From Adiantum capillus-veneris (taxonomy: Eukaryota > Streptophyta > Polypodiopsida > Polypodiales > Pteridaceae), in the NCBI GenBank assembly GCA_014529385.2, contig CM043958.1:141464234-141528233 (forward strand): a DNA stretch of 64,000 nucleotides, in the 5' to 3' direction. The notes beneath the pieces are model-generated. The model was not told where the DNA came from, did not search any database, and worked only from the letters and a program-made list of their open reading frames with translations. A program made the translations under genes and the position numbers. Of the stretch, positions 11,241-23,165 are shown piece by piece. How positions within the stretch are numbered: the stretch's first letter is position 1; each line of letters opens with the position of its first letter.

Positions 11241-12646
11241 TCAGTGGGAAAAATAAATACACATTTCAGAGATGGGACACAAGCATTGTTCGGGGTGCAT
11301 ATGCAAATGTTCTAGATCTTTATCTAAATCAGCGAGCGTCTTTCTTTCAGACGGATTCTCCAGAAGGTAGGCATTGTTGATTATATTCTGTATGGCTTCA
11401 ACCTCTATAGCAGTACTTGTTTGCATCAAGTCAAGTTTGTAATACACACAAAATTCGTTGCAGAAAATACCGAGCTGCATGATTGATGACCCATGCAAGT
11501 GCATATACATCGGTTGATTTGCTCCAAGGGCATGTAGATCTGGTATTCAGTAGTTCGGCTGCTCGCCAAGGCCTCTTGGAATGCTCTTTTGGCTTACGAA
11601 TATTTGTTGGTCTTCTCTCATACGGTGGTCGAAGGGCAAGACCCCAATCTATAATGCCCACTCTTGGTATTCCCTCTCTAGTGAAGTCTAGCATAATGTT
11701 CCAAGGGTGAAGGTCATTGTGAATAACTCCATTCTCATGTGCAAATGCCAAAGATTTTATTAGTGCATGAATCAAAGACGAAACATGATTGATGATAAGC
11801 CTGCATTGTTGCAACTCCAGTTCAGTTGGTTTTTTGTGTTTTTGATCACCCATCGCAAGTACAATTTCATTGATGCTTCCAAAAGGTGTAGGTACACACT
11901 CCATCAAATTGCCAAGGGAAGATCCATTGAAATAAGGAAATATAAGTATCCATGGTGATTGAATTGTATGTGCAAGAGCACGCACAATACCTCGGTGATT
12001 GAGGTCAACACTGCTCTCGATTGCGAATGATTTGAATTGTTGTTTTGCTTGACCTTTGAATTCCTTACAGCAGCACACATTGTTGGACGGAAGGAAAGAA
12101 ATCCCTTCGATCTTGCATTCATAAGTGTCTCCATATGACCCAGATCCTAGTTTCCTTCCTCGTTTTATAGCCTCAAATGGAATGCCCAAGGTGACAGAGC
12201 AAAATGAGTTCAGTACAGTTTTTTGATATCGATCCTCTGCTATCTTGAAGGGTCTCCTTCTGCAATTTCTTACTGAAGGTGTTCTGTGTGTCAATATTCC
12301 TTGCGCGAGTGGATTTTTCCTTTTTAATCTTCCAGCAGTTATACCAATGTTGTAATTTCTCCATTTGTGTGCCCTCTGGTAAGTCAGCTCGTAGGTCGAT
12401 AGCGCATTTTGGCATGTCTCCAACAATACTAAAGAGAAGATGTTGCACGTCACTAATATCTGCGCCCTCAAACTTCGAGGTTGTTGAGCGGACCACTTCA
12501 GAGAGCAAGGCCTGCAAGCGCCGCTCATCTCGCAAGGTTGTTGTTATCTTGTCTAATGTGAGGGCATCCACTACACGCACTAATTGTGTGCGTAATCTCT
12601 TTTTCAATTGCACTGCTTGATCGAGAAGCATTTTACCTACAACCAT
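11241..12646 (-). pseudogene. Protein kinase gene, frameshifted
   Basis: Three overlapping minus-strand frames together make one kinase. The N-terminal part (12646 to about 12290) is helical with no motif. The next frame (about 12290 to 11460) holds the kinase core: Gly-rich loop GSGSYGDTYECK, ATP-binding Lys in CCCKEFKG, alpha-C Glu in FAIESSVDLNH, catalytic loop HNDLHPWNIML, metal-binding VGIIDWGLA, then PWRAAEL and a STDVYALAW segment. The last frame (about 11470 to 11241) supplies the closing NPSERKTLADL, subdomain XI. The second change of frame falls inside the domain within a few bases and looks like a 1-nt indel; the first could be an indel or a small intron. The catalytic Asp, Asn and Lys are kept, but HRDLK reads HNDLH and DFG reads DWG. 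An upstream acceptor (TGTAG at 12647) suggests more 5' exons. Confidence 0.8.
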
Positions 12647-12649
12647 TCA

Positions 12650-13380
12650 AACGACATTATGATGTATTGGCGAGAGAATTTATCACTTCACAGCTCAAAA
12701 GGGGAGCTACATTTCTTGCATCAATGACCAGTATTGTATTGAATAAATTAGTGTGTATAAATGAATTTTGTAAATGACATCAAATAGTTGATAAAGCAGT
12801 GCAATATGTTTGGGCAAGATCGATGATTGTAACCTAGGACGGGCCCTCCACGTACAAACTAATAGGAAGTGCAATTGTTTCACATTGGATGGCGTGCTAA
12901 GGGTAACAACTAATGGGAATTGTGCTCCTACAATGGGAACTAACAGAAAGTGGCTCGGTTAGGCGCAACGACATGTGGGGGGTCAAAATGATAGCCAATG
13001 TTGTAGAACGGGATCGGATCTTTGTAGTCGCCAAGTTAAACAATGGAGTTCTATAACTAATTGCAACTTTACAGTTTAAAATGGGGGTGTGTAAAAAGGA
13101 CGCAATCACCACAGTGTGTTTGGATGGGAGACAACGACATTTGCAATCGAGAGGACGATTGGTGTCGAAGTAATCATGCTTTTGGTGTGCGGTAAATTTT
13201 ACAGTTAAAGACAGGGATGTACACAAATGAGGGATGCCGACATTTGCAATCGATAAGATAGTTGATGTCGAAGTGATCAGGCTTTTCGAGTGTCATATAG
13301 CTCCCTATATTTACGCCACAACAGAATTAAGCTTAATTTATAGTTTAAGACGGGGAGGTGCACAAATGAGATGGTGACTA
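12650..13380. other. No gene; degenerate repeats of a GTCGAAGTGATC unit
   Basis: Imperfect copies of a segment containing GACATTTGCAATCGA...GTCGAAGTGATCAGGCTTT recur at about 13135, 13240, 13400, 13850 and 13920. No supported gene. Confidence 0.6.
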
Positions 13381-13384
13381 TAGT

Positions 13385-14330
13385 GTGTGAATGGGAGAGC
13401 ACGACATTTGCAACCGAGAGGACGATTGATGTCGAAGTGATCGGGCTTTTGGAGAGTCATACAGTCCTTCACATTTACCCAACAACAGAAGTAAAATTTA
13501 GTTTTCTTCTTAATACCTTAAATTTATATGTACAAGAAAAAACCCTAAATTGATATGTACAGGAAAACGATCTCTGAACTTGGAATGATAAATTGATAAC
13601 ACTAAAAAATATACTAGCAATCAATTGATCCCTGGATTTTCAGCAACAACATCATAGTATTGTATAATAGATGAGCAACCTTGATCACTAAATCACCAAC
13701 CAATGGCAAAGTGTTAAGGAAATATGGTTTTTTCTCAATAAAAAAAAGGCAATGCAGAAGTTTTGCATTAGTTGACAGCATGGAATTATTTGTTGCAGTA
13801 AATCGTACAATACATCAAGATGCTACACAAATGGGAGATGATGACATTTGCAATCAATAAGACAATTGATGTCGACGAGATCAGGCTTTTGGAGTGTCAT
13901 ATATGAATGGGAGAGTACGACATTTGCAATCGAGAGGACCATTGATGTCGAAGTGATCAGGCTTTTGGAGAGTCATACAGTCCTTTACATCTACTGAACA
14001 ACAGAAATAAAATTCGGTTTTCTTCTTAAGGCGCTAAATTGATATGCACAAAAAAAAAGTTCACTTTTCTTCTTAATACCCTAAATTGATATGCACACAA
14101 AAAAAACCACCTCTAAACTTGGAACGATAAGTTGATGATAGTAAACAATATACTAGAAATCAATTGATCCCTAGATTTTCATCAACAACATCATAGTATT
14201 GCATAATAGATGAGCAACCTTCATCACTAAAGGAAATATGGTTTCTCAATTAAAAAGGCAATGCAGAAGTTTTACGTTAATTGACAACATGGAATTATTT
14301 GTTGCAGTAAACCGTACAATTCAGCAACAT
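13385..14330. repeat. Two-copy tandem duplication, about 0.52 kb period
   Basis: Segment 13385-13815 recurs at about 13902-14325 in the same order and orientation. Matching blocks include GAATGGGAGAG(C/T)ACGACA, CAATTGATCCCT...TTTTCA, AACATCATAGTATTG and GGAATTATTTGTTGCAGTAA. The copies differ by substitutions and small indels, so the event is older than the 157-bp duplication at 9.4 kb. No coding capacity is evident. Confidence 0.85.
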
Positions 14331-14769
14331 GCACGTGCAAAATGCTAGTGTTTTTTGTGCAAACATCGTGCACAGAATGCTGGTGTGTTGTGCAAAAAAA
14401 AACCATACATAGTATGGTGTGGAGTTGGCACAATTCTCCACATTTTTTATAATACCGTAAGGAATGTGCCCTTCTCCCGCCACTTTTATCTCCTCCAGTG
14501 TTGAAGGGGGGCTTATGCTTTGCCTCTAGTGTTAGAGGGGCTAGTTTTTTTAGTAAATTTTTTTAAAAATTAAAATGACGATAGTTTGTTAGCTTTGCTT
14601 TCTTACATTTGATTGAAAGAACAAGCATGCACGCATTATTTTTTAAGAAAGGACTAGCATTGCCACTAACAATATCATCGTGAAGTACTTCAAAAAAGTA
14701 ATTGGCAATAATATAATCGAAAAGCCTTAGACTAACAATATGATCATGAATTACGCAAGATGCACGCAG

Positions 14770-14770
14770 A

Positions 14771-14824
<54 letters not shown>

Positions 14825-14991
14825 TGGAGGTAGCTAGAAAATCAAAAATCCTTCGACTAACAATATCTTCGTGAATTATACTTCAGAAAAGTAATTGGCT
14901 AGCTCAACAGTATAATCGAAAAGCCCTAGACTAATACTACCATTGTGATTTTTTCTTTTTGTCTATATTAGCATCTTGCGATTGCAGACTG

Positions 14992-15035
<44 letters not shown>

Positions 15036-15181
15036 CAATAGCTCCTCTCAGCGGCTAGATGTTTAAGGTCTCTTGGGATAGTTTCTTACGACGTTAACAG
15101 TCGCTTAGACTAACAATATCATCATGAATTTTATTTTTTTAATCTATATTAGCATCTTGCGATTTTTTGCAGGCTACACTT

Positions 15182-15228
<47 letters not shown>

Positions 15229-15338
15229 CAACTCCTCGTCGCGACAAGGTCTTTAAGGTCTCTTGGGATAGTTTCCTACGATGTTAAAACTCTCTTAGAC
15301 TAACAATATCACTGTAATTTTTTTTTTTGTCTACAGTA

Positions 15339-15390
<52 letters not shown>

Positions 15391-15622
15391 CAACAACTCC
15401 TCGACGGCTAGATGTTTAAGGTCTCTTGGGATAGTCTCTTACGACGTTAGACTACCAATATCATCGTGTTTTTTTTTTTGGTCTATATTAGACTAACAAT
15501 ATCACTGTAATTTTTTTTTTGTCTACAATAGGATCTCTCTCTCTCTCTCTCTCTTAACTGCTCGTCAGCTAGGTCTTTAAGGTCTCTTGGGATAGTTTCC
15601 TACGACGATAAAACTCTCTTCT

Positions 15623-15660
<38 letters not shown>
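14770..15660. repeat. Tandem array, 4-5 units of about 150-200 bp with a CT tract in each
   Basis: Units share, in order, TTTAAGGTCTCTTGGGATAG, a TT(A/C)CTACGA(C/T)GTTA block, TTAGACTAACAATATCA, a T-rich stretch, (T)GTCTA(T/C)A(T/G)TAG(C/G)ATC, and a CT microsatellite followed by CGTTCAA. CT tracts lie at about 14773-14821, 14995-15031, 15184-15225, 15343-15387, 15535-15554 and 15617-15661. The microsatellite is part of the duplicated unit. No gene. Confidence 0.85.
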
Positions 15661-15662
<2 letters not shown>

Positions 15663-15735
15663 GAATTTGGAATGAGCCAAGATGCACGCAAACTCCCTCT
15701 CTCTCTTTCTCTCTCTCCACGACTTGGACGTAGTC

Positions 15736-15772
<37 letters not shown>

Positions 15773-15940
15773 GGCACTGGGCATGTTTGACATTGTGATG
15801 TTTAAATGAAATGAAAAGTGTACAATATAACTCTACACTTTGAGTCATGCTGACAACATCAAATCAAAAGTTCTTTATTGTCAAATCAAAAGTTCTTGGC
15901 ATGCTGATCAGGACCGACACCACTATGCTGTGCCGCAGGC

Positions 15941-15944
<4 letters not shown>

Positions 15945-15972
<28 letters not shown>

Positions 15973-16219
15973 CCCCCCTGGCAGTCCGTCTCTGGGCAGC
16001 ACGTAGGCTCTTGTTGTCGCTGGCAGCACGTAGGCTCTTGCTGCCTCCGTCTCAAGCTGATAGAATTCCCCTAAATACTGCCAATCCCCTGCTGCGAGGA
16101 TGGCGAACATGGAAGAAGTCCTCGACTGCAGTGGACGGAACTGTCTGACAACCTCTCTCTCTCTCTCTCTCTCTCCCGGCAGTCCGTCTCTGGGCAGCAC
16201 GTAGGACGGAACTGTCTGA

Positions 16220-16266
<47 letters not shown>

Positions 16267-16290
16267 TCCCGGCAGTCCGTCTCTGGGCAG
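15945..16290. repeat. Repeated module: CT tract plus CCCGGCAGTCCGTC
   Basis: A CT tract followed directly by (C)CCGGCAGTCCGTCTCTGGGC occurs at about 15945, 16152 and 16225, and a fourth at 16797-16826 has CCCGGCAGTCCGTCAG. GGACGGAACTGTCTGACAAC precedes two of them. The modules surround the GRAS fragment and appear to have duplicated with it. Confidence 0.85.
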
Positions 16291-16292
16291 CA

Positions 16293-16797
16293 GTGGACGA
16301 CCCCACATTGTCTGCCGACATGTTCTGGGTCGAAGAAGGGGAGGTTGTCATTGTGAACTTCATGCTGGAGCTCTGTAATCTCCTAGACGGCGCTACTGAA
16401 ACTGCTGTTTTTCATACCCTTCATGTGGCGGCCAAGCTCTGTCCCCGTGTTGTTACGGTGGTAGAGATGGATGCTCAGCTCAATGTGGGGCCCTTTCAGA
16501 AGCGCTTTGTGAGTGCGTTGCATTTCTTCTCGGCCATGTTCGATTCACTAGAGGCAGGCATGAACAGAGCCTCTATGCATAGGGTTTGTATGGAGTGGTG
16601 GTTACTTGGAGAGCGAATTCACACCATGGTTGGTGGGCAGGATGAGGGGCCGTGGCGGCGCCGCCTACAAACGCACGCGGACTGGAGAACGGCTCTGCAA
16701 GCAGCCAATTTCCAACCGCGGCCGCTAAGCCATTATGCAGTCAGCCAGGCACGCATTCTGCTCAGGCGATTTTGTGAGAGCTTCACCTTGAATGAGT
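16293..16797 (+). pseudogene. GRAS-domain transcription regulator, C-terminal fragment
   Basis: About 168 residues match the second half of a plant GRAS domain. The leucine-rich segment VNFMLELCNLLDG leads to PRVVTVVEMDAQLN, then the PFYRE-type region GPFQKRFVSALHFFSAMFDSL, and the approach to SAW: DWRTALQAANFQPRPLSHYA and SQARILLRRFC. In intact GRAS proteins (nuclear regulators in gibberellin, radial-patterning and symbiosis pathways) the VHIID region precedes this and a terminal SAW motif follows. Here both sides are replaced by CT microsatellites plus the CCCGGCAGTCCGTC module; the open frame runs into Ser-Leu repeats. I read it as a fragment displaced or disrupted by repeat expansion, not a working gene. 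An upstream exon could exist but was not found. Confidence 0.8.
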
Positions 16798-17339
16798 CTC
16801 TCTCTCTCTCTCTCTCCCGGCAGTCCGTCAGTTGTGGCTTGAGCCGTAGAGAAGTGCTGCAGTGTGGAGGTGGCATGGTCGAAAGCCTCATAGCTGCTAT
16901 TGTTGAGGTGCTGGGGGTGGTATTCCAGGACGAGGAGCCAGCAAGTGAAACGCAGAACGCAGCTCTCTCTCTCTCTCCCCCCGGGAGTAGCATGCCTCTT
17001 TGTCTCTCTCACCGACAGTCGGATAGGAAAAAAAAAACGAGTACCTGTTCTCTTCTCCGCTCTATTTTTTGCTCTGCTTCGTCAATTGCTCGCTCTCTCT
17101 CTCTCTCTCTCTCCCCGTGTGTGCACGCGCTACTATAAAAGGTAGTGGGCTCAGGCTTTTCTGCATATTTTTAGTGTTAGCGTTACAGTTTTTAGCTTTA
17201 CTTTAGGAGTTCTTGGTTGGTTGGTTGGTTGTGAGTTTTAATTTTCCAAGTTCTCTCTCCAACGAAGATGAGCCAAGTGGACTGCCTCTCTTTTCAAGGT
17301 TTCTAAAATTGCTCTTACATAATCAACGTAAAGAGAGGT

Positions 17340-17414
17340 AGTGTGCTTGCAGATGAGCGCATACGAGAGAGAGAGAGAGAGGGAGAGAATGCCTGGGCTC
17401 CACCTTTGCCCGCA

Positions 17415-17450
<36 letters not shown>

Positions 17451-17470
17451 CCTTGGCTCCACCTTTGCCC
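17340..17470. repeat. Duplicated (GA)n-containing unit, 2 copies
   Basis: CGCATACGAGAGAGA... followed by GAATGCC(T)TGGCTCCACC and TTTGCCCGC occurs twice, about 55-60 bp apart, differing mainly in GA tract length. Confidence 0.85.
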
Positions 17471-17740
17471 GCTACATTTAGGCTACATGTGCTGGCTCCT
17501 TTGCTTAGGTCCCTTCCCTAGACTGGAACGCAAAGGCTCTGCCTTGCCCTCCTTCACAATGCAAGGATGAGCAGTGTGGAGAGTGTATTTCCAATGATGC
17601 TCTCATACCCTTCATCACAGGTGCCTGCATCGGAGGCCTTCACTCCAGACGATCGCGAGAGAGCAAGAGGTAGTGTGTCCATGCATAGGTGTCGTCTACA
17701 CCTTGCATGCCTACCCTTGCCGCTATGCCAAAAATCTGAT

Positions 17741-17746
17741 TCTCTC

Positions 17747-17785
<39 letters not shown>

Positions 17786-17789
17786 AAAC
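17741..17789. repeat. Composite CT-C-A homopolymer tract
   Basis: A CT tract runs directly into about 20 C and then about 13 A. A C/CT junction of the same kind occurs at 35873-35952. Confidence 0.95.
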
Positions 17790-17799
17790 CCACTATTAG

Positions 17800-18105
17800 A
17801 CAGATCGTCTCCCTCTCTCTCTATGCCTTCGTTGCTGTTAGACTCTCCATACCTCTCTCGCTAGGCCTTCACAGGAGGGATGATTGTCTCTCTCTCTCAC
17901 TCTTGCGTTCAGGAGTAGAGACCACATCTCTTGTTTGCTCTATGTCACTTCTGCACGTCCCATCTTCTCCTCGTAGGGCAACATAGAACTGAGATGCAAT
18001 CTTCGCGAGTGAAGCCAAAAAAAAAAAAAGTATGTGTCAGGTCTCTTTGATCCATTGCAGGCAAAAAAGTTAAACACCAAAGCATCGCTTGGACACCTTT
18101 GCTTG

Positions 18106-18152
<47 letters not shown>

Positions 18153-19490
18153 CTAATGTTGCACACATGTAACAACACCACTACCAACGAAATATATGTC
18201 CTCCTGCTTTGCTGGCGACTAATCCCATTCCTAAAACTCAAAGCAAATCTCGCAAGATATTCTCACTAAAACTAATGGGTTGAAAAATTGGCACGATGTA
18301 CGGGAAGTACGCAGTTTTAGACAAATACTTCGAGAACATGGTTACAAGTTTTAGGGATACATGTTAAAAAGTAGTAAGATCTCTGAGTAAAGCATGTGGA
18401 GCGACAAGTAAGCCATCTAAAACTCATTTTACGCTTTATATGTGCCATAAGTAAGGGAGAGGTTGAGAGTTATCACATCTAGTGTGAAAATAATAGGTCT
18501 GGACTCATGTCCTTTTAGTAAGAATCTTCCTAGATCCCTTAGGACTTAAAGCAAAAGAGATGGAAAGGGCACACTTATTAAGAAAGTTAACTTTTGCTTA
18601 GAGATTAATGGTTAATGGTCAAAACGAAAAGAAAAAAAAAGAAGGGGAAGGGGGGAAGGGGGGGGGGGGGGGGGGTTTGTGTTTCCCCTTGTCAGTCCAA
18701 AAGCTTCTTGATCCTCTTTGTCGTGAGGCGGTTCTCAGATTAGTTTGTCAGTGTGGAAAGGTAGGGCCAGCACAAAAAGGAAGTTGCAAATGGGGGCACA
18801 CGAAATAGAGTTGGTGTGTAGCAAGGTTGGCGTAGATGGGCCTGATCTAAATAGAGGCACGAGGTGTTGCCCAAAGAAGCATGGAGGCGGGTGCTTCTCA
18901 AAGCTAAGTGAGGGGAAGGATTTGTGAAGATTCGTCTTAGTCAAACCAAGATGGAACAAGATATTTCTCTTGTCTGTTCGCAAGCGCCATACGATATGGG
19001 TGTGTGTGTATTATTCGGGCTCGAGCGAGTTGCACGTGAAAGGAGAGGGGTTGCAAAAACAACTTCACCCAAAGGCATGCAGAACCTTCGCGTTGTCGAC
19101 ATGAAGATATTGTAGGGGTGTGTGTGCGCGTCAATGAGCAGGGCCGAAGATTTGTGTGGTTCTTGGTGCGTAGGCAGGAGGGTGTGTGCTAAGTTGCCAG
19201 TGAACAAGGCCTTTATTTTCTAAAGGTACTCTCTCTCTCTCTCAAATTTCAAAAATTCCCAAAATACCCTTTATCTATTTTGGTCGGATACTTTAAGATT
19301 TTCAAATCTTTATTCTTGTTTGAGAATGGAGATCCTTTTTTGAGTGCTTAGCATGTAATTTGTCACGGATTGCCTCGCAAAAAAAAGGCGATTATGTCTA
19401 AAAATAATGAAGCAATTCATCTCGAAAGTGATTAGGCATAGTCTTGATATTTTTTTTGTTTGTTTGTTTTTTTGCAAAACTCAAAATTGT
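17800..19490. other. No gene recognised; GA and G tracts
   Basis: Contains (GA)n at 18111-18150 and a poly-G run near 18658-18675, otherwise unremarkable sequence. Open frames are short and lack motifs. Confidence 0.5.
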
Positions 19491-19499
19491 GAGTGGTTG

Positions 19500-20150
19500 T
19501 ATTAGAATACCAAGAAGAAACATATAGATCAGCCTCAAGCTCATCCGAGCCTTGAGGGATGGATTGATACAATAGAAGTACCGAGCAATGTACTATCACC
19601 AAAAGCCCAATCCTTTACACAGCAAGGCTCGACCGGATGGCAAGGGTCGCCCTAAGCCAATTATCCGAGTTTTTTTGCCTTTTACATATCACATATATTA
19701 TCTCCTCGCTTTCTTGTACAATCTCTAAGAAGCTAGCCCCAAAGAGGTCGCTATCAAATACACAATAGTCTATGGCCTTCCAGATATTATTGAAAAAACA
19801 ATATCTGACAATCTAAGTGCAGATTAGAAGAGCAGGAGTTTGAAAATGTTTTCCACCAAGGCACATATCCTTCTTGAAAAACCCAATCTTCCACGTTCTT
19901 TGTATCCATTTTCACACAGGCCTCTTATTGCTGGGCATTCCATGAACAGGTGGGCAAGGCTCTAGCTTATTATCTTCACAAAATGATCTCTCCCCTTTCA
20001 CATGACCTACACTTCATTTATGTGCCTAGGGTTTTAAAAATAAATGTCTGGCCACCCAAGGCACATAGAGTAAAATAGTAGATACAAATTGGAACTCGTA
20101 GAGAGCCCATTAATCTATACATAGTAAATAGAAAATGTCTTCATAGAGAA
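19500..20150 (-). pseudogene. LINE-type retrotransposon 3' remnant (zf-RVT-like)
   Basis: In the minus direction the sequence reads CRSCERGE near 20010 and, after a frame change, SLAHLFMECPAIRGLC near 19945. This matches the Cys-Cys ... His-Cys zinc-binding module found after reverse transcriptase in many plant LINEs (pattern CxxC...E(S/D)xxHLFxxCP). Downstream bits such as FNNIWKAIDY fit the same tail. Several stops and shifts are present. No reverse transcriptase core was recognised, so this is a short old fragment. Confidence 0.4.
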
Positions 20151-20624
20151 GATGATAATGGTTGTTGGTGTTGAATGCTTCCAACATTCCCCCCTTCCTA
20201 AGCTTTTATGTCCGTGTTGTGAGAGATGCTCGAGGAAGAATGTGCCTGAAAAAGAAAGAAGTAGATGAGGTAGCAAGCTCAATCATATGGCAATAATGCA
20301 TAAGGGAAGACAAAACACATTTGTGGTAATGAGTAAATGTAAAGAATTGTAAAATGTTACATTGCCAATAGGTCGTTCAAACGTTTTTTCCATTTCTTTT
20401 TTGAAGAATCAAGAAAGATTATTTCTTGAATGGATGTGGAAAGGGAAAGCAGGGGACATGTGGCGGGCATGAGATTTGTTTTTGTCTTTCTAGGTGTTTG
20501 TCTCCTTCTCTCTCTCTATTGGTGGCTTTCTCTCACTCGCTCTCGGTGCTACAACTGCGCATCCAATAGAGGGAGACGACGGCTCAAGGAGTACCAGGTG
20601 CAAGCTACGATCAGTGCAATTGCA

Positions 20625-20630
<6 letters not shown>

Positions 20631-20680
<50 letters not shown>
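20631..20680. repeat. (CT)n microsatellite
   Basis: About 50 bp CT tract just outside the left LTR of the Copia element. Confidence 0.96.
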
Positions 20681-20829
20681 GTTCACAACCCAAGACGTCA
20701 ATTCTCTGTGTTTTGAAGGCACGGAAGGGGCTGCGATCAGTACGATTTCTCTCTCTCTCTCTTTGTGTCTCTTGCGTTTTGGAGGCAGGGCAACAACTGT
20801 CCTTATCTCTCTCTACCCCTCTCTTTGAC

Positions 20830-20941
20830 TGCTAGGGAATATGGCATAGCTAAGTAGATAATTGAGTAGTTTACTTAATGGAGAGAGATAATTTTCACAC
20901 ACGAGAGATTATATATATACACATATATGTATATATATATA

Positions 20942-21026
<85 letters not shown>

Positions 21027-21149
21027 CAATTTAAAATCGGCCACCGGCCATTGAATTCGGACATTAACCAATGACTTATGGCCACCGGCCAACCGACCGA
21101 CCGTTTTTCAAACAATTTCCGACCTCCGGTCGACCATAATATTTCAACG
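20830..21149 (-). repeat. Copia 3' LTR with (TA)n expansion
   Basis: Starts TGCTAGGGAATATGG and ends ATATTTCAACG on the plus strand, matching the outer parts of the right LTR. About 100 bp in the middle is (AT)n (20917-21023), replacing sequence kept in the 530-bp right LTR. The terminal CA has become CG. Confidence 0.88.
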
Positions 21150-21199
21150 AAAAGTGCTTTCCATCCTGGCTTCTTATCCTTCAATGTCGATTGAAGATG

Positions 21200-22057
21200 A
21201 AAAAAAGCTCAACTTCTTCTTGTTGACTACCTTTGTAAACATATCTGCAAGATTTTCACTCGTATGCACCTTTCCTAGCTTTAACTATTCCTCTTACAAA
21301 AGAGTGCGTATGAAGTGATAGCTCACCTCAATGTGCTTTGTCCTTGAATGAAAGGTTGAGTTCTTTGCAAGATGGAGAGCGCTTTGGCTATCACTGTACA
21401 AGACACAATTGTCTTGCTTGTATCCAAGCTCCTCTAAGAATCTGTGAAGCCACAAAATTTATTTTCTTGCCTCTATCATTGCTACATACTTTGCTTTCGT
21501 GGTAGAAAGTGAAACCACTTTTTGCAGCTTTGAAGCCTATCTTACTGTTGTACCTCCAACCGCGAAGACATAGCCAGCAGTGCTCCTTTGAGTATCTTTG
21601 TCACTTGCCATATTTGCATCAACATACCCTTGCAAAAAAACATCAGTTCCTCCAAAATAAAAAGAATTTTTTGTTGTCCCTTTCAGATACCTAAGTATCC
21701 ACTTCAGAGCTTGCTAGTGTTCTTTACCTGGATCGTCCATAACCTACTTACAACTCCCACTGCATATGCAATGTCTGGTCTTGTCCAGGCCATAACATAC
21801 ATAAGAGAACCTACCGCTGCAGCATATGGAACTTTAGACATATAGGCTATCTCCTCTTGTGTCTTTGGACATATATCCTTGGTTAGTTTAAAGTGACCAG
21901 CCAAATGTATAGAAACCGATTTTGCATCTTGCATTTCAAACCTTTCTAGTACCTTGTTGATGTAATTCTTTTGAGATAGCTTTATTGTCTTCTTCATCAT
22001 GTCTCTTGATATCTTCATACCAAGTATCCTCTTTGCAGCACCTAAATCTTTCATCAA
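21200..22057 (-). pseudogene. Copia reverse transcriptase C-terminal part and RNase H
   Basis: The RT part starts at MKDLGAAKRILGMKI and reaches PYAAAVGSLMYVMAWTRPDI, both hallmark positions late in Copia RT. RNase H follows in pieces: STAGYVFAVGG, SKLQKVVSLSTTKAKYVAM, SDSQSALHLAKN and TKHIEVSYHFIR. Upstream, the segment EPKSYKEAMHHESKEEWIKS normally precedes RT by about 200 residues, yet it joins the MKDLGA segment within about 130 bp. So the catalytic palm including YxDD is deleted. Confidence 0.85.
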
Positions 22058-22189
22058 AAAAGATTTAGAAAGCTCCTCTTTTAGTTCTTTAATGTCCTAC
22101 ATCTTCCAATGTTCATCTCCACTTGCATGCTCTTGATCCATTCTTCTTTGGATTCGTGATGCATAGCTTCTTTGTATGATTTCGGCTCT

Positions 22190-23165
22190 TTAGAATATAA
22201 GATCAAGAGATGGTTGAAGGAAGGAACGAACCTTTTGGAGGTCTATTTTCTCTTGTAGATCTTCTGGGAATAGGTTGAGGCTCCTCATTTGGTTGACGTT
22301 GTTGCACATTGTCACCGTTTGTAGTCCTTGAGTCTTCACCATCCTCAAGCTCCATGTACTCATCACCTCTTTCTTTTGTTTGTTTTCTTTCCAAGTAATC
22401 TTTGTACATGTTGTTCTCATATTTTTTTGGTTAAAAATTACATCCCTAATCCTAAAGATTTTACCATCTTCAGGATTCCATAGGTGATACCCAAAGTCAC
22501 CTTCTCCATAGCCACTGAAGAAACACTTTTTGGACTTTGCATCTAGCTTTGACCTTAGGATTCTATCTATGTGCATGAAAGCCTCACACCCAAACACTTT
22601 GAGAAATGAATAATTCACTGGTTTACCTGTCCATGTTTCCTCTGGAACTCCTCCATCCAATGCCATTGAGGGTGACCACTTGATTAAGTACACAAATGTA
22701 CTTACTGCTTCTGCCCAAAGCTCAAGCAATAAGCCTACATGTAGTCGCATGCTTCGTGCTCGCTCCATGATTGTTTTGTTCATACTTTCGAAAATGCCAT
22801 TTTGTTGAGGTGTCCTTGGGATTGTCCTTTGCCTCCAAATGCCATTGCTAGCACAAAATCTTTCAAAAGCTTGGCTGCAATACTCGCCTCTATTGTCGGA
22901 TTTGAGGCATCCTTGGTACATGTTTCATTCTCCACAAAGCTTCCCACCTTTGAAATATAGAAAACACATCAAATTTATTCTTTATTACATAAACCCATGT
23001 TTTCCTAGTTGCATCGTATATGAATGTTACATAGTATAATGAGCCAACAAGGGATGGTGTACTTGTAGAACCCCAAACATCAAAATGAACTAATTCAAGT
23101 TTTTTATTTTTCCTTTCATTTATTGCTTTTAGGAATTTTACCCTCTTTTGTTTACCATAACACAA
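22190..23165 (-). pseudogene. Copia integrase
   Basis: The N-terminal part (23165-22890) has LELVHFDVWG (first catalytic Asp region) and YYVTFIYDATRKTWVY. After a frame change, 22921-22190 has LKSDNRGEYCSQAFERF (second Asp) and RTIPRTPQQNGIFESMN (catalytic Glu region; the usual NG(V/I)xER reads NGIFES), then LWAEAV and the GYHLW(N) segment near the end of the Copia integrase. The Asp residues are retained. The frame change between the two parts breaks the protein. Confidence 0.88.

Noticed and set aside
20895-21184. Ile-Tyr repeat frames
   Set aside because: They translate the (TA)n expansion inside the Copia LTR.
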